Shown here: one piece after another, positions 10,690-19,914 of the stretch
Layout of the letters: the number at the start of each line of letters is the position of its first letter
How positions within the stretch are numbered: position 1 is the first letter of the stretch
NCBI RefSeq assembly: GCF_000299575.1
Contig: NZ_AMGO01000007.1
Coordinates: 186,001 to 250,000, forward strand
Length of the DNA: 64,000 nt
Reading direction: 5' to 3'
Source of the DNA: Oceaniovalibus guishaninsula JLT2003
GTDB lineage: Bacteria; Pseudomonadota; Alphaproteobacteria; Rhodobacterales; Rhodobacteraceae
Program-made: the position numbers and the translations under genes
The notes under the pieces: model-generated
Told to the model about the DNA's origin: nothing
Database searches by the model: none
What the model saw: only the letters and a program-made list of their open reading frames with translations

Positions 10690-11312
10690 CAGCAGGGGCG
10701 GCGCTGCGGCTCGATCACCTGGTGGTGACGGCCGCGACCGTGGCCGAAGGCGCGGAGCGGGTCGCGGCGGCGCTTGGCGTGCGTCCCGGTCCGGGCGGTC
10801 GCCACGCGGCGATGGGAACGCATAACCTGCTGCTGTCGCTCGGCCCCGCCTGCTATCTGGAGGTCATCGCCGTCGATCCCGACGCACCGGATCCGGGGCG
10901 CGCGCGGTGGTTCGACCTCGACCGCCATTCGGGCGCGCCGGCCTTGACCAACTGGGTCGCCGCCTGCGACGATCTGGACGCGGCGCTGGAACATGCCCCG
11001 CCCGGTATCGGCGTTCCGATGGATCTTGCGCGCGGCGATCTGCGGTGGCGCATGGCGGTGCCACGCGACGGATGCCTTCCGCTGGACGGCGCGGCGCCGG
11101 GCCTGATCGCATGGCGGGGCAGGGGTGCCGCAAGCATCCTGCCCGACACTGGTCTGCGGTTGACGGGGCTGACGGTCGGCCATCCGCGGATCGACGCGCT
11201 GCTTGAGGACTGGCCAGCTTTGCGCGGTCTGGCGCAGGTTGTGTTTTCCCGCGGGTCCGTGGGGCTGAGCGCCGAGATCGCGACGCTAGGGGGACGGCGT
11301 CTGCTGACGTGA
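10686..11312 (+). CDS. Glyoxalase-like (VOC) domain protein
   Basis: A 208-residue protein translationally coupled to the mutase (ATGA overlap). The N-terminus [20 protein letters not shown], then [17 protein letters not shown] and [10 protein letters not shown], is the first beta-alpha-beta-beta-beta unit of glyoxalase-like domain proteins (PF13468 type). The His in LDHLVV and Glu in YLEVIAV are candidate metal ligands. Methylmalonyl-CoA epimerase is also a VOC enzyme and would fit this spot in the pathway, but epimerases are shorter (about 135-150 residues) and this one does not look like them. Function therefore open. Confidence 0.8.
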
Positions 11313-11363
11313 TCCGGCCCGAGGATCGGGTGGCGTCCCCGCGCGATTGCGCTAGAAGGCCGC

Positions 11364-12044
11364 ATGAGCATCTGGCAACGCATCGCCGCCGCCATGTCGG
11401 CCCTGACCTCGGGCGAGGGGCTGTCGGCCATATTCGACCGGCTGCGCACCCCTCCCGAACGGTCGGTCGCCTTCACCATCGCGGTGATCGGGCTGGGGGC
11501 CAAGATGGCCAAGGCCGATGGCCGCGTGACCCGCGACGAGGTGACGGCCTTCCGCGAGGTGTTCCACATCCCCCCCGAGGACGAGGCCGCGGCGGCACGG
11601 GTCTTCGACCTTGCCCGGCAGGATGTCGCCGGGTTCGAGGAATACGCGGCGCGTATCCGGGCGATGTATGGCACGGGCAACCGCGCGCTTTGCGATCTGA
11701 TGGAAGGGCTGTTCCACATCGCCGTGGCCGATGGCACCTATCATCCTGACGAAGACACGTTCCTGTCGCGCGTGCGCGAAATCTTCGGGCTGAGCGAGCG
11801 CGAGTTCCGGTCGCTGCGCACCCGGTTCGTCCCCGATGCCCGCCCCGACCCTTGGGAGGTTCTGGGCCTGCCCCCCGACGCGACCGTCGCCCAGGCGCGG
11901 GCCGCGTGGCGGCGGATGGTGCGCGAGACCCACCCCGACCGCCTTGCCGCGCGGGGCCTTCCGGCCGAGGCCGTGCGCATGGCCGAACGCCGGCTGATCG
12001 CCCTTAACGCCGCGTGGGAGGAGATCGCCGGCAAGGCCGGCTGA
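11364..12044 (+). CDS. TerB-like plus J-domain protein (DjlA-like)
   Basis: A 226-residue protein with an N-terminal all-helical TerB-like domain (about residues 25-145; AVIGLGAKMAKADGRVTRDE and DLMEGLFHIAVADGTYHPDE are the two repeat-like helices with acidic ends). A C-terminal J domain follows (about 165-226) with the HPD tripeptide in ETHPDR. This is the domain order of DjlA without its N-terminal membrane anchor, so it is probably cytosolic. It would stimulate DnaK at unknown clients. It is separated from the VOC gene by 51 bases. Confidence 0.9.
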   Translation: MSIWQRIAAAMSALTSGEGLSAIFDRLRTPPERSVAFTIAVIGLGAKMAKADGRVTRDEVTAFREVFHIPPEDEAAAARVFDLARQDVAGFEEYAARIRAMYGTGNRALCDLMEGLFHIAVADGTYHPDEDTFLSRVREIFGLSEREFRSLRTRFVPDARPDPWEVLGLPPDATVAQARAAWRRMVRETHPDRLAARGLPAEAVRMAERRLIALNAAWEEIAGKAG

Positions 12045-12089
12045 CGCGGCCCCCTCGACAGGAGGGTGGAAGCGCCTAGATTGAGCGCC

Positions 12090-12446
12090 ATGAAACGCAT
12101 CCTTCTTGTGCTCGCTCTGGGGGCTGTCGCGTCGCCGCTGGCGGCGCAGCAACCCGGTCCCGACATGCCGCAGCCGGACGACCGTTCGGATATAGACGAA
12201 GGGCTTGGCCTTCTGTCCGACGGGGCGCGCCGCCTGCTGCGCGGCCTGATGGGCGAGGTCGAGCCGCAGATGCGCGATCTGGCCGAAGCGCTGAAGGAAT
12301 GGGATTTCCAGGGTATCACCGTGGACGACCTCAGCCGGTATCACCCGCCCGAGGTTCTGCCGAACGGCGACATCATCATCCGCCGCAAGGAAAAGCTGAC
12401 GCCGGTGCCGCAGGACATTCCCGAAGGCGGCGAGGTCGAGCTTTAG
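12090..12446 (+). CDS. Small exported protein, conserved in type
   Basis: A 118-residue protein taken from the ATG at 12090, where a signal peptide (MKRILLVLALGAVASPLAAQ) begins. The only strong Shine-Dalgarno (GGAGG at 12061-12065) is too far for this ATG and fits the in-frame TTG at 12081 or even upstream codons, so the exact start is unsure. The mature part is acidic with GLGLLSDGARRLLRGLMGEV, a likely amphipathic helix, and a C-terminal NGDIIIRRKEKLTPVP. Relatives in Rhodobacterales are often labelled AAA ATPase, but no ATPase motif is visible. Function unknown, probably periplasmic. Confidence 0.7.
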   Translation: MKRILLVLALGAVASPLAAQQPGPDMPQPDDRSDIDEGLGLLSDGARRLLRGLMGEVEPQMRDLAEALKEWDFQGITVDDLSRYHPPEVLPNGDIIIRRKEKLTPVPQDIPEGGEVEL

Positions 12447-12449
12447 CGA

Positions 12450-14012
12450 TCAGGGAACGCGGCGGCCGATGTCGTGGGTTGCCTGAAGCGCGGCGGCCAG
12501 CGACTTGAAGCGGGCGACGGCCACCTCGCCCATCAGATCACGGGCGCTGTCGGACAACCGCAGTTCCAGATGCCGGCGCTTGGGAAACCAGCGCAATTCG
12601 CCCAGATCGTTCGGTTTCTGCGCCGAAAACATGGCGCCGAACCGCATGGCGCGGCCCAGAACCTCGGCCTGCGCAATCTCGGGCTCGGACAGGATGCCGA
12701 TCATTCCCTCGAACCGCGTGCCCGCGCGGCTGTTCTTATATCGGTGCAACAGGGCCAGCCCCAAAAACACACGCTCGGGGTGGGTCAGGCCGCCCAGATT
12801 GGCCCGCGTGGCATTGTCGAAGCAGGCTTCGTGCCGGTAATCGGGATGGGTGCGCCAGCTGACGTCGTGCAGCAGGCAGGCCGCGCGCAGGATGCGGTGG
12901 CGGCTTTCGGGCTCTTTCTTGAACAGGGGCGCGACGAATTTGTAGAGCGCGCGGCCAAATCCCGGCATCCGGGCATCCTTGCGCTCGGCAAAGCGGCATG
13001 CCTCGATCAGGGGATCGCGGTCGCGCAGATGCTGCGGCATCTGCTGGTAGAGCATGCCTTCGCGGATGCCGTAACTGCTGACGGCGATCTCGCGCGGCTT
13101 GAGCTTGCGCACCAGCGTTCCCAGCACCAGGGATGCTAAGGGCACCAGCGCCATTCGCGCCTCGCCGATGCCGGTCTGCGCGCGCAACGCGTCGATGCCG
13201 GTCTCGTGAATATGGGCGATGGTGGCGCGGATATCGGCCGGATCCATGCGGTATTCGTGCAGGACATGCAGCGGATAGCCGCGCCGTTCCATGTCGATCC
13301 GGCCGATGGCCCGCCACGATCCGCCGACGAGGAACAGCCGCTTGTGGTGCATGCCCATCTCGGCGACCTGCGCGGCGATGGTCTCTTCGATCTCGGCGCG
13401 GATGGCCTTCTTGCTGCCCAGCCCCTGAAGCCGCAGCGGACCCAGCCGGGTGCTGACGCGCGCCCCGACCTTGCCCTTGCCGATCTTCGCCAGTTCCATG
13501 GAGGATCCGCCGATGTCGCTGACCAGCCCTTCGGCGCCCGGCCAGCCCAGCAGAACGCCCTGCGCGGACAGGCGTGCCTCCTCGCGGCCGTTGACGACCC
13601 ACATCCGCAGACCCGTCTCGCGCGTGACTTCCGCCCGGAACTCGGGGCCGTCCGACGCCTCGCGCACGGCGGCGGTGGCCACGGCGATGACCGGCGACGC
13701 GCCCATGCCGCTGGCCAACTTGGCAAAGCGCCGTAGGGCAGCCAGCGCGCGCGTCCGTCCTTCGGGATCCAGACGGCCCGTGGCGGCAAAGCCGCGCCCG
13801 AGGCCGCACATCACCTTTTCGTTGAAGAAATAGGCCGGCGATCGCGCCGCGCCGTCGAAAACCACCAGCCGGACCGAGTTCGATCCGATATCGATGACGC
13901 CGACGCGTTCCAGCGCCCGCGCATCGGGATCGTCGAAAAGCGGCCGTCCGAACGGCCCGAAATCATCGGATGCCGCGTCCGGGTCGTGACGGTCGGGGAT
14001 GTGTTGCGTCAT
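12450..14012 (-). CDS. ppx: Exopolyphosphatase / Ppx-GppA family
   Basis: A 520-residue Ppx/GppA phosphatase. The actin-like ATPase-type fold is shown by VIDIGSNSVRLVVFDG near residue 40 and SDIGGSSMELAKIGKGKVG about 130 residues later. A C-terminal HD-like region holds HDVSWRTHPDYRHE. It hydrolyses inorganic polyphosphate end-wise, or pppGpp in the GppA branch. It is the last gene of the unit AI-2E exporter, hdaA, ppk1, ppx, 70 bases after ppk1, so it likely opposes Ppk1 in polyphosphate turnover. Confidence 0.93.
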   Translation of the reverse strand: MTQHIPDRHDPDAASDDFGPFGRPLFDDPDARALERVGVIDIGSNSVRLVVFDGAARSPAYFFNEKVMCGLGRGFAATGRLDPEGRTRALAALRRFAKLASGMGASPVIAVATAAVREASDGPEFRAEVTRETGLRMWVVNGREEARLSAQGVLLGWPGAEGLVSDIGGSSMELAKIGKGKVGARVSTRLGPLRLQGLGSKKAIRAEIEETIAAQVAEMGMHHKRLFLVGGSWRAIGRIDMERRGYPLHVLHEYRMDPADIRATIAHIHETGIDALRAQTGIGEARMALVPLASLVLGTLVRKLKPREIAVSSYGIREGMLYQQMPQHLRDRDPLIEACRFAERKDARMPGFGRALYKFVAPLFKKEPESRHRILRAACLLHDVSWRTHPDYRHEACFDNATRANLGGLTHPERVFLGLALLHRYKNSRAGTRFEGMIGILSEPEIAQAEVLGRAMRFGAMFSAQKPNDLGELRWFPKRRHLELRLSDSARDLMGEVAVARFKSLAAALQATHDIGRRVP

Positions 14013-14082
14013 GGTCCCAGGGTCGCGGCCGGTGCGGCGCGACCATGCCGCGACGAGGACCGGGCGTCAACGCGGCATGGGG

Positions 14083-16257
14083 TCATTCGTCGGAATGGGT
14101 CAGGGCGGGCACATCGGATGCGCCGGCCGACCCGCGCCCCGACAGCGAGGGGTTTTCCATGAAGAAGCGATGGCACGAGAAGGCGCGCCCGTCCTCCGGC
14201 AACAGCCGCTCGGAACGGCCGTCGGGGGCGAGGATCCAGCTTTGCGCGACATCGGCCATGTTCGCTGCCATGATCTGACTGACGATCTGCGCCTTGACGG
14301 TGGGGTTGGTGCATTCGACCAGCGTTTCGACCCTGCGCGCCAGATTGCGGCCCATCCAGTCCGCGCTGGATATATAGACGCGGCACTTCTTCGATGGCAG
14401 GGCCTGACCGTTGCCGAAGCACACGATGCGGCTGTGTTCCAGAAAGCGCCCGACGATGGACTTGACGCGGATGTTGTCGCTGAGCCCCGCAATGCCCGGC
14501 CGCAGCCCGCAAATGCCGCGGATGACCAGGCTGATCTTCACCCCTGCGCGCCCCGCGTCGTAAAGGGCGTCGATCACATCGGCGTCGATCAGCGCGTTCA
14601 TCTTGGCCCAGATCGCGGCGGGCCTGCCCGCCTGGGCGTTCGCCGCCTCCTCGGCGATCCGTTCCAGTATCGTCGATTTGAGCGAAATGGGCGAAATTGC
14701 CAGATTCTCCAGGCTGGCAGGCTGCGCGTAGCCCGACAGATAGTTGAAGACGCGCGTCGCATCGCGGCCCAGCGCCGGATCGCAGGTGAAGAACGACAGG
14801 TCCGTATAGATGCGTGCGGTGATGTGGTGGTAGTTGCCGGTGCCGTAATGGGTGTAGGTGCGCAGGCTGTCCCCTTCGCGGCGCACGACGGTGCTGATCT
14901 TGGCATGGGTCTTGAGGTCGATGAAGCCATAGACCACATGCGCGCCCGCGCGTTCCAGCTTGCGCGACTGGCGGATATTGGCGGCTTCGTCGAAGCGCGC
15001 TTTCAGCTCGACCAGCGCCGTGACCGATTTTCCAGCCTCGGCCGCGGCGCAAAGGGCGTCCACGATAGGGCTGTCATAGGACGTGCGGTAAAGCGTCTGC
15101 TTGATCGCCACGACATCCGGGTCGGCGGCGGCCTGCACCAGAAAACGCACCACCATGTCGAACGTTTCGTAGGGGTGATGCAGCAGCATGTCCTTTTGCC
15201 GGATCGCCGCGAACATGTCGCCCGCATGGTCCTGCACCCGTTCGGGGATCCGGGGCAGGAAGGCGGGCCAGAGAAGGTCGGGCCGTTCCTTGAGCACCAG
15301 CTCGGACAGGTCAGAAATGCCGATCATGCCCTCGACCTCGACGATCTCGGCCTCGGTCACGGGCAGCTCGGTCATGATGACGCGGCGCAATGCCGGCGGC
15401 GCATTGGGCGAAATGGTCAGGCGCACCACCTCGCCCCGGCGGCGACGCTTCAGCGCGACCTCGAACTCGCGCACCAGATCCTCGGCCTCGTCCTCAAGCT
15501 CGAGATCGCTGTCGCGCAGGATGCGGAAGGTGCAATGGCCGCGCCGGACATAGCCGGGATAGAGGATGTCGAGGTGAAGCAGCAGCAGGTCTTCCAGCGG
15601 CAGGAACCTTTGCTGCCCATCGGGGGATGCCAGCCTGACGAAGCGCGGGATCTGCGCGGGGATCGGCAGCAGGGCGCGCAGCCGCCGCCGGTCGCCCGTC
15701 CGTTCCAGTTGCAGCGCCAGCGAAAAGCCGGTGTTGGGAATGAACGGAAAGGGATGCGCGGGGTCGATTGCCAGCGGGGACAGAACCGGAAAGACCTGCG
15801 CGATGAAAACGTCGCGCAGATGGGCGCGATCGGCTTCGGTCAGATCCTCGCCATGCAGGATGCAAACGCCCGCCGTCGCCATCTCGGCGCGCAGGTCCGA
15901 ATAGACGCGCTGCTGGCGCGCCATCAGGTCGCGGGCGTCGCGATTGATCAGGGCCAGTTGCTCCGCCGGCGTCAGCCCGTCGGCGGCGGGCACCGAATTG
16001 CCCGCCCGCGCCAGTTCGCGCAGACCCGCGACGCGGACGGTATAGAATTCGTCGAGGTTGTTTGCGCTGATCGACAGGAACCGCAGGCGTTCCAGCAGGG
16101 GAACGCGCGCGTTCTCTGCTTCTTCCAGCACACGCCAGTTGAAGGACAGCCAGCTCAGCTCGCGGTTGAAGAACCGCGCCGGGCCGGCGATGTCCTCGCC
16201 CTCGGCCGGGGGGACGGGATCGGGGAAGGGCGCGTTCAGGAAATCGGTTGCCGTCAT
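14083..16257 (-). CDS. ppk1: Polyphosphate kinase 1
   Basis: A 724-residue Ppk1, synthesising polyphosphate from ATP. I use the ATG 16257-16255 ([11 protein letters not shown]), four bases after the hdaA stop, rather than the upstream in-frame codon inside hdaA. Landmarks: [19 protein letters not shown] (N domain), [30 protein letters not shown] and RFLEHSRI. The two active-site histidines are His451 (LKTHAK) and His608 (FLEHSR), spaced 157 residues as in E. coli His435/His592. Complete and typical. Confidence 0.96.
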   Translation of the reverse strand: MTATDFLNAPFPDPVPPAEGEDIAGPARFFNRELSWLSFNWRVLEEAENARVPLLERLRFLSISANNLDEFYTVRVAGLRELARAGNSVPAADGLTPAEQLALINRDARDLMARQQRVYSDLRAEMATAGVCILHGEDLTEADRAHLRDVFIAQVFPVLSPLAIDPAHPFPFIPNTGFSLALQLERTGDRRRLRALLPIPAQIPRFVRLASPDGQQRFLPLEDLLLLHLDILYPGYVRRGHCTFRILRDSDLELEDEAEDLVREFEVALKRRRRGEVVRLTISPNAPPALRRVIMTELPVTEAEIVEVEGMIGISDLSELVLKERPDLLWPAFLPRIPERVQDHAGDMFAAIRQKDMLLHHPYETFDMVVRFLVQAAADPDVVAIKQTLYRTSYDSPIVDALCAAAEAGKSVTALVELKARFDEAANIRQSRKLERAGAHVVYGFIDLKTHAKISTVVRREGDSLRTYTHYGTGNYHHITARIYTDLSFFTCDPALGRDATRVFNYLSGYAQPASLENLAISPISLKSTILERIAEEAANAQAGRPAAIWAKMNALIDADVIDALYDAGRAGVKISLVIRGICGLRPGIAGLSDNIRVKSIVGRFLEHSRIVCFGNGQALPSKKCRVYISSADWMGRNLARRVETLVECTNPTVKAQIVSQIMAANMADVAQSWILAPDGRSERLLPEDGRAFSCHRFFMENPSLSGRGSAGASDVPALTHSDE

Positions 16258-16261
16258 CGCG

Positions 16262-16945
16262 TCATCCCCCGTCGCCAAGCGCCAGCAAGGCGTCACGCGC
16301 CAGCGGAATCGTCACCGGCCGGCGCCGCGCCAGCGACAGCCGGTTCAGCTCGACCGCCAGCGCATGGGCGCGCGCGGCACTTCGGGTCATGCGCGAGACG
16401 ACGTAATCCGCGACCGCTTCGGTCAGGGGCACCTGCCGGTCGCGCATATGCTTGGCCAGCAGTGCGCGCAACAGCGCGTCATCGGGCGGCGGCAGGGCCA
16501 CCGCCGTTGCCGATTGCAGGCGGCTGGCCAGATCGGGCAGCGACAGCCCCCAACCCGCGACCGGCCCCCGCCCGGTGAACAGCAGCCTGCCATGGGCCGC
16601 CCCCAGCAGGTTATAGAGGTGGAACATCGCCGCCTCGGCCCGGCGCTGCCCGCCGATCAGCGGCACGTCCTCGACGACCAGACGCCGCGCACTGGCCAGC
16701 GTCGGCACGTCGAGCCGCGCCAGATCCCGCGCCGCGACGATCACGGCATCGGTGCCCGTCGCCCAGACCTGCGCCAGATGCGACTTGCCCGACGCTTCGG
16801 GCCCGGTCAGCGCCAGCCGTCCGCCGGGCCACAGCTTCGGCGTCTCGACCATGGCGACGGTCGCGGCATTGGCGGGCGAGACGACAAAATCTTCGCGTCC
16901 GAAGGCGGGCCTGACGGGCAGGTCGAACGCCATCTGCGCGGTCAT
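16262..16945 (-). CDS. hdaA: DnaA regulatory inactivator Hda (HdaA)
   Basis: A 227-residue DnaA-like protein without a DNA-binding domain. [20 protein letters not shown] at the N-terminus contains the beta-clamp-binding QxxxDLP-type motif, followed by the Walker-like [16 protein letters not shown], a degenerate Walker B in [13 protein letters not shown] and sensor region LPDLASRL. Hda with the DNA clamp stimulates ATP hydrolysis by DnaA and prevents over-initiation of replication. Its start overlaps the exporter stop (ATGA) and ppk1 begins four bases later, a gene order common in Rhodobacterales. Confidence 0.93.
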   Translation of the reverse strand: MTAQMAFDLPVRPAFGREDFVVSPANAATVAMVETPKLWPGGRLALTGPEASGKSHLAQVWATGTDAVIVAARDLARLDVPTLASARRLVVEDVPLIGGQRRAEAAMFHLYNLLGAAHGRLLFTGRGPVAGWGLSLPDLASRLQSATAVALPPPDDALLRALLAKHMRDRQVPLTEAVADYVVSRMTRSAARAHALAVELNRLSLARRRPVTIPLARDALLALGDGG

Positions 16946-18078
16946 TTCTCCTCCGGCAGATAGCGCTGCGGCAGCGCGGATCCGTCCGTGACGCCGCGGT
17001 AAAGCTCGCTTTCCTTGTAGCGCGCGGTCAGGAACCGCGCGACCACGCCCAAGGCGGCCGCGACCGGCACGGCGACCAGCAGGCCGACGAACCCGAAGAC
17101 CGCGCCGAAGGCCGACAGCGCGAAAAGCAGCCAGACCGGGTGCAGCCCGACCGATCCGCCGACCAGCTTAGGGGTCAGAATGTTGCCTTCGACGAACTGG
17201 CCCGACTGGAAGATCGCCCAGACCAGAACGACCCACAGCCAGTCGCCCCAGAACTGGAACAGCGCAAAGCCGATGGCCAGCACACCGCCGACCAGCGCGC
17301 CGACATAGGGAATGAAGGTCAGGAAACCCGCCAGCGCGCCGATGACCAGCCCGAATTGCAACCCCACCGCCATCAGCGCCACGGCGTAATAGATGCCCAG
17401 GATCAGACAGACCGTGCCCTGTCCGCGAATGAACCCGGCCAGCGTCTCGTCGATCTGCCCGGCGACATGGCGGATGACCGGCGCATGATCGCGCGGCAGC
17501 AGCGCGTCGATCCGCGCGACCAGCCGGTCCCAGTCCAGCAGCATGTAGAAAGCGACGACCGGCACGATGACGAACAGCAGCGCCGCGTTCAGGATGCCGC
17601 TGGCCGACGAGATCACCCCTTCGAGAAGCGCGCCGCCCCGCGCCCTGATTCCGTCGCCGAGGCTGACCAGCGACTGGCGCAGCGTCGCCTCAAGATCGTT
17701 GAGGCCGGGAAACCTGTCGGCGAGGGCGGGAAACCGCGTGGTCAGCCAAAGCTGGAACTCGGCCAGCAGGGCAGGCGCGGCTTCGGCGACGCGGGCCAGT
17801 TGTTCGGCCAGGCTGGCGGCCTGGCTGATCAGCGTGGGAATGACCAGTAGGATCAGCGCCACCAGCAGTACGATGCTGGCCACCGTCATCACCGCGACCG
17901 CCAGCACGCGGCTGAGCCCCAGACGTTCCAGCCGGTCGGCGATGGGGTCCAGCAGATAGGCGATGGCCGCGCCCAGCAGGAACGGCACGATCACGTCGCC
18001 CAGCCACCACAGCAGGAACAGGAAGACCGCCGCCGCGATCCCCCAGTATTTCAGCTGATCGCGGACAGGCAGGGCCAT
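16942..18078 (-). CDS. AI-2E family transporter (PerM/TqsA-like membrane protein)
   Basis: A 378-residue membrane protein from the ATG 18078-18076 (MALPVRDQLKYWG). Two hydrophobic helices open the protein (AAVFLFLLWWLGDVIVPFLLG), then the family-typical AYLLDPIADRLERLGLSRVLA. A long amphipathic coiled region (residues about 90-150) and a C-terminal membrane bundle with FLTFIPYVGALVGG and LTPKLVGGSVGLHP complete it. Members export autoinducer-2, act in sodium/proton antiport or have no known substrate. First gene of the hdaA-ppk1-ppx unit. Confidence 0.92.
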   Translation of the reverse strand: MALPVRDQLKYWGIAAAVFLFLLWWLGDVIVPFLLGAAIAYLLDPIADRLERLGLSRVLAVAVMTVASIVLLVALILLVIPTLISQAASLAEQLARVAEAAPALLAEFQLWLTTRFPALADRFPGLNDLEATLRQSLVSLGDGIRARGGALLEGVISSASGILNAALLFVIVPVVAFYMLLDWDRLVARIDALLPRDHAPVIRHVAGQIDETLAGFIRGQGTVCLILGIYYAVALMAVGLQFGLVIGALAGFLTFIPYVGALVGGVLAIGFALFQFWGDWLWVVLVWAIFQSGQFVEGNILTPKLVGGSVGLHPVWLLFALSAFGAVFGFVGLLVAVPVAAALGVVARFLTARYKESELYRGVTDGSALPQRYLPEEK

Positions 18079-18227
18079 CTGGCTACTCGGACAGAAGGAA
18101 ACGCGATCCTTGTCACCCATCGGTCCCATCCGCGCAAGGGCGGCGCGACGACGCGCGCCGGATTGATCCGGGTGCGAAGGGGGCTATGCTTCGATGCTGG
18201 ATCCAACACGCCGCGAAGGAAGACCGA

Positions 18228-19874
18228 ATGATCCCCGACAATCCCCATCCCGCCATCGCGCGCCATGCGGACGAGGTCGCGCGCGGCGAACTGTCCCGGC
18301 GCGAGTTTCTGGCCCGCGCCACGTCGCTGGGCCTGACCGCCGCGGGTGCCTATGGCATGCTGGGCCTTCGGGCGCCCGCCTATGCGCAGGACAGGCAGGA
18401 CGGCGGCACGCTGCGCATCCAGCAGCAGGTCATGGCGCTGAAGGACCCGCGGCTGTTCGACTGGCCGCAGATGTCGAACGTGACGCGCGGCTGGCTGGAA
18501 TATCTGGCCGAATACCAGCGCGACGGGTCCATCACGCCCATGCTGCTGGAAAGCTGGGAGGTCAACGAGGACGCGACCGAATACGTCCTGCATCTGCGCC
18601 CCGGCATCACCTGGACCAACGGCGATCCGTTCACCGCGGAGGACGTGGCCTTCAACATCCGGCGCTGGTGCGACAAGAGCGTCGAGGGCAATTCGATGGT
18701 CAGCCGCATGGCGACGCTGATCGACGAGGCGACCGGCACCGCGCGCGAGGGCGCTATCGAGGTTGCCGACGATATGACGGTGATCCTGCGTCCGGGCATG
18801 CCCGACATCACTATCATCGCGGGCTTCACCGACTTTCCCGCGGCCATCGTGCATCAATCGTTCTCGGGCGATCCGCTGGCCTCGCCCATCGGCACCGGAC
18901 CCTATCTGCCCGAAGCCTACGAGGTGGGACAGCGCGCCGTGCTGGTTCGGAACGCGGATTTTGACTGGTGGGGAACGGATGTGTTCGGCCCCGCGACGCT
19001 GGACCGGATCGAGTTTCTGGATTTCGGCCCCGATCAGTCGGCCATCTTCGCGGCGGCGGATGCGGACGAGATCGACATGATCTATGAAAGCGTCGGCGAA
19101 TTCCGGGAACTGTTCGACGCGCTGGGATGGGAGGAAAGCGAATCCCTGACCGCCGCCACGCTGGTCATCCGCCCCAACCAGGCGGCCGAAGTGAACGGCA
19201 TGAAGCCCTATGCCGATGTGCGCGTGCGCCGCGCGCTTAGCATGGCGGTCAGCAACGACGTGCTGCTGGAACTGGGCTATTCGGGGAACGGGGTCGTCGC
19301 GGCCAATTTCCACGTTGCCCCCATCCACCCCGCCTACGCCGATATCGGCCCCGCCGTCTTCGACCCGGACGCGGCCCTGGCGCTTCTGGAAGAAGCGGGC
19401 ATGGCCGATTTCGAGCATGAGCTGATTTCGATCGACGATGAGTGGCGGCGCAACACGGCGGACGCGATGGCCGCGCAGCTTCGCGATGCGGGCATCAAGG
19501 TCAAGCGCACGATCTTGCCGGGCAGTACCTTCTGGAACGGCTGGACCGGCTTTCCGTTCAGCGTCACCGATTGGGCGCACCGCCCGCTGGGCATCCAGAC
19601 GCTGGCGCTGGCCTATCGCAGCGGCGAGCCCTGGAACGAGACCGCCTTCTCGAACGCGCGCTTCGACGAACTGGTGGCCGACGCGCTGTCCATCGCCGAT
19701 GTCGATGCCCGTCGCGAGGTGATGGCCGAGCTGGAGCAGTTGCTGCGCGACGAAGGGGTCGTCACGCAGCCCTACTGGCGCTCGACCTTCCGGCACGCGA
19801 AGCCCGGTATCGTGGGTGCCGAACAGCACCCGACCTTCGAGCTGCATCTTTACAGGCTGGGCCTCGCCGCCTGA
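18228..19874 (+). CDS. Tat-exported peptide-type ABC binding protein (SBP family 5), orphan
   Basis: A 548-residue extracytoplasmic solute-binding protein of the DppA/OppA/NikA class. The start at 18228 has GAAGGAAGA upstream. The N-terminus has a twin-arginine signal (SRREFLARATSLGLTAAGAY) near residue 24. LESWEVNEDATEYVLHLRPGITWTNGDPFTAEDV is split here as ESWEVNEDATEYVLHLRPGI and TWTNGDPFTAEDV and is the family-5 signature region; VRRALSMAVSNDVL and VTQPYW follow. No permease or ATPase gene is adjacent: a strong terminator follows at 19882 and the next gene is convergent. Ligand unknown. Confidence 0.9.
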   Translation: MIPDNPHPAIARHADEVARGELSRREFLARATSLGLTAAGAYGMLGLRAPAYAQDRQDGGTLRIQQQVMALKDPRLFDWPQMSNVTRGWLEYLAEYQRDGSITPMLLESWEVNEDATEYVLHLRPGITWTNGDPFTAEDVAFNIRRWCDKSVEGNSMVSRMATLIDEATGTAREGAIEVADDMTVILRPGMPDITIIAGFTDFPAAIVHQSFSGDPLASPIGTGPYLPEAYEVGQRAVLVRNADFDWWGTDVFGPATLDRIEFLDFGPDQSAIFAAADADEIDMIYESVGEFRELFDALGWEESESLTAATLVIRPNQAAEVNGMKPYADVRVRRALSMAVSNDVLLELGYSGNGVVAANFHVAPIHPAYADIGPAVFDPDAALALLEEAGMADFEHELISIDDEWRRNTADAMAAQLRDAGIKVKRTILPGSTFWNGWTGFPFSVTDWAHRPLGIQTLALAYRSGEPWNETAFSNARFDELVADALSIADVDARREVMAELEQLLRDEGVVTQPYWRSTFRHAKPGIVGAEQHPTFELHLYRLGLAA

Positions 19875-19881
19875 TGCCTGT

Positions 19882-19912
19882 CGCGCCTGCCCCTACGAAG
19901 GGGGCAGGCGCG
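19882..19912. terminator. Bidirectional terminator, perfect 12-bp stem
   Basis: CGCGCCTGCCCC (19882-19893) and GGGGCAGGCGCG (19901-19912) pair perfectly around a seven-base loop, exactly between two convergent genes (stop at 19874; stop at 19915). No T-run on either side, but stem stability and position argue for a shared terminator. Confidence 0.75.
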
Positions 19913-19914
19913 TA

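Noticed and set aside
13999-16578. An 859-codon plus-strand open frame
   Set aside because: Antisense to ppk1, which has both catalytic histidines; no recognisable domain.
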